From contig NC_087063.1 in the NCBI RefSeq assembly GCF_963678635.1, positions 20,964,701 through 21,024,700 of the forward strand: a stretch of 60,000 nucleotides of DNA, written 5' to 3'. Shown here one piece after another: positions 55,633-60,000 of this stretch (positions are counted from its first letter, which is position 1; each line of letters opens with the position of its first letter). The DNA is from Symsagittifera roscoffensis. Lineage: Eukaryota; Xenacoelomorpha; Acoela; Convolutidae. The notes beneath the pieces were generated by a model. The model searched no databases. It saw only the letters and a list, made by a program, of their open reading frames with translations, and had not been told where the DNA came from. Both the position numbers and the translations under genes were made by a program.

Positions 55633-56786
55633 CAAAAAAACTCTAATCCTTTTTGTTTACGCTAATTTTTGGTGCTAGATTTTAGGGCCCTTTATAGCTC
55701 TTAAACTTCGCTTCATTTTCTAATTTTTCAAAAATCTTTGCATCATTTGAACTTTGAGTTCATGTTTGAAAATAAGTCGAACGTGGTAACTTCAAATACG
55801 CCCAACTGCAGAGCTTGCAAATTAGTTTTTTGAATTATCGGTATAAGTGCAAAAAAATCTAACGCAGGTGAATATTTAAAGGGTTTTTGGATTTTTACGG
55901 AAATTCTGCGATACCATCTGAAAATATTTTTCTACTTGTTTGGCACTCGCTTTCATTCAAGGAGGACAAAAATGCAATGGGGCTATCTTGTCAAAGAAGA
56001 GGCACCAAACGTTTATGAATAAACCTGGCAGTTATCAAAGTAACAATCCACTTGGTTACTGGGAGAGAAATTTCATTGCCGTCTGTCTATCAGCTGGTTT
56101 TCAGTTTTTTTTTGCATGAGGCGTTCAGCTATTAGGAACATGTCACGGTTTTCTACGATTCTGACTTGTTTTCAGTTTCTTTTCTTAGTTCGTTCCTTTT
56201 TCATGAGCACAAAACTGTGATAATTGGCATCAATAAAGCAGGCATGCGTGTCGCGCAGTTGGAGACAATTAAGCTTGTAGCGTATTAATTGCTAACCATG
56301 TTTTGCGAGAATTTTATGCAATACCAGAATTTTATTTTTGAGCATTGATTATCAATTGAGAGAGCTCAATGCTATCTATAACGATTGAGAAGTCTTTTTC
56401 GAATCTATTTATCTAAGTTGTTGAGGAAGGAACATTCTGTGATACTTGCGAAGCAACCACACAACACACATCAGTCTTTTGTTTTAGATTGAAACACTTT
56501 GATTCAAACACAGATAAAAAACCAATCGCCCAAAATTGTGAGGTGACCTGACTACTGGTCAAAAGTGACAATTGGTCGATGGCAACCGTTCGCATTTTTT
56601 CGAGAAAAAAAAACAAAAACTCGTCGAAAGCGACAATTCGCTTTTTTTCGCAAAAGTGACAAATCGCACCAGCGCCAATTAGTAGGTAGCAAGCAAATGG
56701 TACAACTAAGCTGAGAATGTTTTCTAGCTGGTGCCGCGAGGAGCACAATTTGTCCTGGGAAAACAGCTTGTGCGCTCAATAATCTC
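55633..56786. other. 3' flank of the WDR88-like gene
   Basis: Contains the candidate poly(A) signals. Minus frames of 111 and 75 codons (56413-56779) overlap each other and have no recognisable domain. Confidence 0.35.
56018..56023 (+). terminator. poly(A) signal candidate for the WDR88-like gene
   Basis: AATAAA about 385 bp after the stop. A second AATAAA lies at 56232-56237. Either could be used. Confidence 0.35.
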
Positions 56787-57211
56787 TGTAACTAGGAACA
56801 ATGGTTAGACAATTAAGATTTATTCGTTTTTCGGCAATACAAACCACTCATGTCGATATAATCAGTAAATAATCCAAAATCCAGAAAACTCACATAAATC
56901 ATGTTCAAAATTTCAACAATAATCAGCTCCAATTATAGTTTTTTTTCGGCGCAAGCTAGCCAGAAGAAACCGTAATGTCCTTGAGACAAAATGCTCTTTT
57001 TGACGGTCAGCCTTAATCAAGGCTGAACTGAACTAGAACCGAAAAACAAAAGAAAACGGTCAAATGGGGCTCTAGCCCCTCGGGTGTACATGTTTTAATG
57101 TCTGCGTATGGGAACCCGCGCCAACTGGCAAGTCTGTATAAAGTACATTTGGTCAGCCAACTGTGCTTGTTTTATATGCATTTATACTCTTGTTACATTT
57201 GCATTGCAACA
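56787..57211 (-). repeat. 3' LTR of the BEL/Pao element
   Basis: On the element strand, 425 bp from TGTTGCAATGCAAATG to TTCCTAGTTACA. It has a TATA-like GTATAAATGCATATAAAAC in U3 and an AATAAA poly(A) signal near its end (complement at 56819-56824). It is preceded by the polypurine tract CAGGGGCGGAATA. Confidence 0.75.
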
Positions 57212-57212
57212 T

Positions 57213-60000
57213 ATTCCGCCCCTGAAAAAGTACGAACAGGTGGGAGCTTAACGGTCGGCCGAGTGAGTTCACGCGTTGCGGTCTTAACAAGGGCGGATCG
57301 TGCGCAACCGTCCAGTCCATAACGTAGCTTAACATTTCGGGCGAGAGGGTAGTACCCACGCGGACTATCGGGCTCAATCACCCATGCGAGATCGCCTGTC
57401 TTAGTAAGTTCAGAATGAGTGTGCCACTTGACGCGCTTATTCAGGGAGGCAACATATTCTCAAAGCCAACGAGACCAAATGGCGTTAGCATACGAATGCG
57501 CTCGAGCGTAACTTTTCTTGTGGTCGAAGTGCTCCCCAGGTAAGAGCGAAGGAAAACTTGTGGCATGTTGCTCAAGCGAAAAGTATTTGGGGTCAACGCT
57601 TGTATTTCACGTGAATCTGTACTAACGGGAGTGATTGGCAGGAATTCAAAGCCTGCTCAACTCAGCAGAGTGTTGTTGCTAACACCTCTTCAGTAACTCG
57701 CCTACTGCCTAGTATATCGTAAAGCACGCACTTTACGCTTTGGACGAGGCGTCCGAGGAGCTGCCATGATGGGGTAAGCCTAGCGGGTTAATTTTTCAAG
57801 CAACACCTTTGTGTGCAAAAATGCTCGGATCCATGCTGTTCCAGCTTTTGATGCCGGCAAGCAATTCTTTTTCCGCGACAACGAAGTTTGTGCCGGTATC
57901 CGACCAGATCGTGCTTGGTGTACCACGACACGCAATGAACCGTTCAATGCCCATGACACAAGAACCAGTGTCAGAGACGGAACAATCTTAGAGTGTACAG
58001 CTTTAGTGGTGAGGCAAGTAAAAAGAAATCCTCATCTTTTTTCAGTGCTTCTGAGAACCGGAACGTAAAGCGGACCAAAGTAATCAAGACCCGTATGATT
58101 AATGGGTGGACGCTTATCTCCGAGACGTTCGACAGGTAAACCCGAAATTTTTTGCTGGATGCTACTTGCTTTGCGTTTACTGCATGTTACACATTGATTT
58201 TCGAGAGACCGAAGTAGTCGATGCAACCAAAGTATTGCATGTTTCATAAACTGAAACGGAGCGCATGTAATCTGAACCTTGATGAAAAAGCTTATGGTGG
58301 ACGCTCCGGGCCAACAAACGACCCAGGGTATGTCGGGCGTCAAGCATTATTGGGTGCATAGTGTCAAACTCGGTATTCATTAAGCGAACGATCCGGCCGG
58401 TGGAACGAATGATACCAGCGGGACCGATAAAAGGAGAGTATGTGGCATTTTTATTACTATTCCTTATAGGTTTGCCAGTAGAGAGTGTTTTCAATTCAAC
58501 GGGAAAGGATGTCATCTGAGCAAAATGAATTAGTTTGTTTTCTGCAATATCAAATTCAGTGGGGTCGTTGATCCGTAAGTCATTACCGCGAAAATGCTTA
58601 TGAGAAGGCAGCATCCTCAGATAAAGGCGACAACTCTGTTATATCTCGTAAAGGACCTAAACCTTTCCCAATTGAACCCGTGTTCGGTATGTTTGATGGA
58701 TGTGACATCGGTGACGAAGAAAGATGATGCTCCAAGCAAATATTGACATCTCAAGAAGGACCCTTCAAACGAATTTTAATGATCACACGTTGGTCGGGTA
58801 TAAACGGCCAATCAGTAATCCCAAGATCGCTCGGACCAATAACCCAGCTGCTACTTTTGAGGGCTTCCGAAGAAATCCCCCGCGTACCGCTATCAGTTGG
58901 ATTATCGCGGCTCAGAATTTGGTGCCACTCATCAATAGCGGTTGATTCGAGAATTTAGCCGACACGGTTAGCGACAAATACCGGTAATTTGTCACTGGAG
59001 TTTAGCCAAAGCAAAACTGTAGTACTATCTGTCGACATGTAGACATGGTTAATGTTAATGGTAAGTGCTGTCACTATATCATCTTTCAGTCGTGTGGGGA
59101 GCAGAGCAGCTTGAAGCTCTAGCTTCGTTATAGATAGCGCTTTCATGGGCGCAACGCGAGTTTTACCAAAGATGAAAGATATTTGAGTTTTATGCGAACT
59201 CGAGTGTCGCGCACGCAAAAATCCAACCGCACAGAAAACGTCCTGCCAGCTATCACCGAATATGTGGAGCTCAGTTTGATCCACAGGTTCTGTGAGGTAA
59301 CAACGGAAAATAGTCAATTGCCCTATAAGAGGGAGACCGGAGTGCCACTCGGGAAAATTATTGCCAATGTCTTCAGGCAATTAGTCGTCTCAACTTTGAC
59401 CACTAATTTTTTCTAAATATCTTTAAGCAAAATACGGGCCCTAATTGTGTATGGAGTTACTAACCCAACGTGGTCAATCACAGAAGAGACGAAATTGAAG
59501 ACGGTTTGTTGAGTTATTGTCTTATCGACAGGACAATCCACGCCTCTATTAACAACCAATGTGTCTTTCAAATGGTCATACTTAAGACCTAAGACGTGTG
59601 ATGATAATTTGGCACCGTTACAGATCTTTTTGATGGATAAAAACGAGGTTTCGCATTTCCCGGGGTTCATTGCAAATGTAATTTCATCGGCATTACTGAC
59701 AAATTTAGTCCGATTATGTCCTACCAACTCAAGTAACGAAACCAAATCACTGCTAATTTTAAATGCATGGGTAACCTTCTCGAATGAATCCAAATAATCG
59801 TCCATGTAAAATGTTTCGTTTACAACTGATGCGGCCTCAGGGTATGTGGACATATTATCAGTTGCTGTTTTTCTCGACGCAAATTTGTCGCATATAGGCG
59901 ATTAGCGTGCGCCGAGTATATGGCGAGTTTACTGGTGAACTACCACATCGGAAGTGGTATCATCTTGCCACAAAAAACGGCTCGAAAACTGATCCCGGGC
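57213..60000 (-). pseudogene. BEL/Pao Pol, RT to integrase C-terminus (broken, partial)
   Basis: From the window edge leftwards: RT with FYMDDYLDSFE (the YxDD catalytic site; Pao-type YMDD) and VGLVTPYTIRARILLKDI; RNase H-like part with ELHIFGDSWQDVFCAVGFL and SITKLELQAALL; a linker with IGPAGIIRSTGRI and an H..H..C..C integrase zinc region (ARSVHHKLFHQG then CVTCSKRKA); the integrase core start LDYFGPLYV; and a C-terminal DUF5641-like end with PRGYYPLARN and LTRPTVKLPPV. This order with DUF5641 is diagnostic of BEL/Pao. Stops and frameshifts at 59413, 58955, 58177 and 57400-58030 break it. Confidence 0.85.

Larger units (their letters stand above)
56787..60000 (-). mobile_element. BEL/Pao LTR retrotransposon, 3' part (runs off the window)
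   Basis: Minus-strand element whose 3' LTR, polypurine tract, integrase, RNase H and RT are present. Protease, Gag and 5' LTR lie beyond position 60000. Less AT-rich than the surrounding DNA, which marks it as foreign to the local composition. The left flank ATCTC (56782-56786) is the expected target duplication and should recur after the 5' LTR. Confidence 0.88.

Noticed and set aside
56413-56779. Minus-strand frames of 111 and 75 codons with a hydrophobic stretch
   Set aside because: Overlapping frames without motif; they lie between a host 3' end and a retrotransposon LTR.
1-60000. CRISPR arrays, bacterial operons, prophage, tRNA or rRNA genes
   Set aside because: Regular repeats here are long tandem units or transposons, genes are split by introns, and no cloverleaf or rRNA core sequence was recognised. 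A tRNAscan/Infernal run would be decisive.

Overview
This window looks like nuclear DNA from an intron-rich, very AT-rich animal genome. The host genes are split by GT-AG introns, one of them over 11 kb. The best gene matches are metazoan (calcineurin B, a WDR88-like seven-blade WD40 protein, a LYRM1-like protein). Most of the rest is transposon debris: Copia and BEL/Pao LTR elements, hAT, Tc1/mariner-like foldback elements, and an abundant short family with Helentron-like ends. I cannot name the species; an invertebrate is my inference from element content and AT bias. I saw no bacterial operon, CRISPR array, tRNA or rRNA gene.

Layout. (a) 1-9.7 kb: a nest of about nine copies of one ~0.5 kb non-autonomous family, including a 3 x 1445 bp tandem array (3058-7392) that appears to have arisen by unequal exchange between two copies. 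(b) 10.0-17.1 kb: a LINE reverse transcriptase fragment, a Ser-rich candidate first coding exon (10711-10878), an internally deleted hAT element with an 8 bp target duplication (11292-11809), and a decayed plus-strand Copia element with both LTRs (11826-17139). (c) 18.4-20.0 kb: the calcineurin regulatory subunit B gene on the plus strand, with four or five exons visible, all four EF-hands intact, and the N-terminal MGN exon not found. (d) 20.0-29.5 kb: imperfect repeats, one possible small secreted protein, a MITE and more copies of the short family. (e) 31.2-55.6 kb: a WDR88-like gene on the plus strand, five exons spread over 24 kb. Intron 2 holds a complete but broken minus-strand Copia (32174-36873, target duplication TTAGT). 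Intron 3 holds an inverted pair of the short family, two long palindromes, an antisense LYRM1-like terminal exon, a 3 x ~714 bp tandem array and a nested foldback transposon. (f) 56.8-60.0 kb: the 3' half of a minus-strand BEL/Pao element with a complete 3' LTR, cut by the window edge.

The host genes do not form a functional unit. Calcineurin B is the Ca2+-binding partner of the calcineurin phosphatase, the WD40 protein is a probable scaffold, and the LYR protein is probably mitochondrial. The main interest is structural: the Helentron-like family and the rearrangements it seeded, a hAT element carrying three copies of a 20 bp perfect palindrome, and transposons whose boundaries, target duplications and empty site can be read directly.
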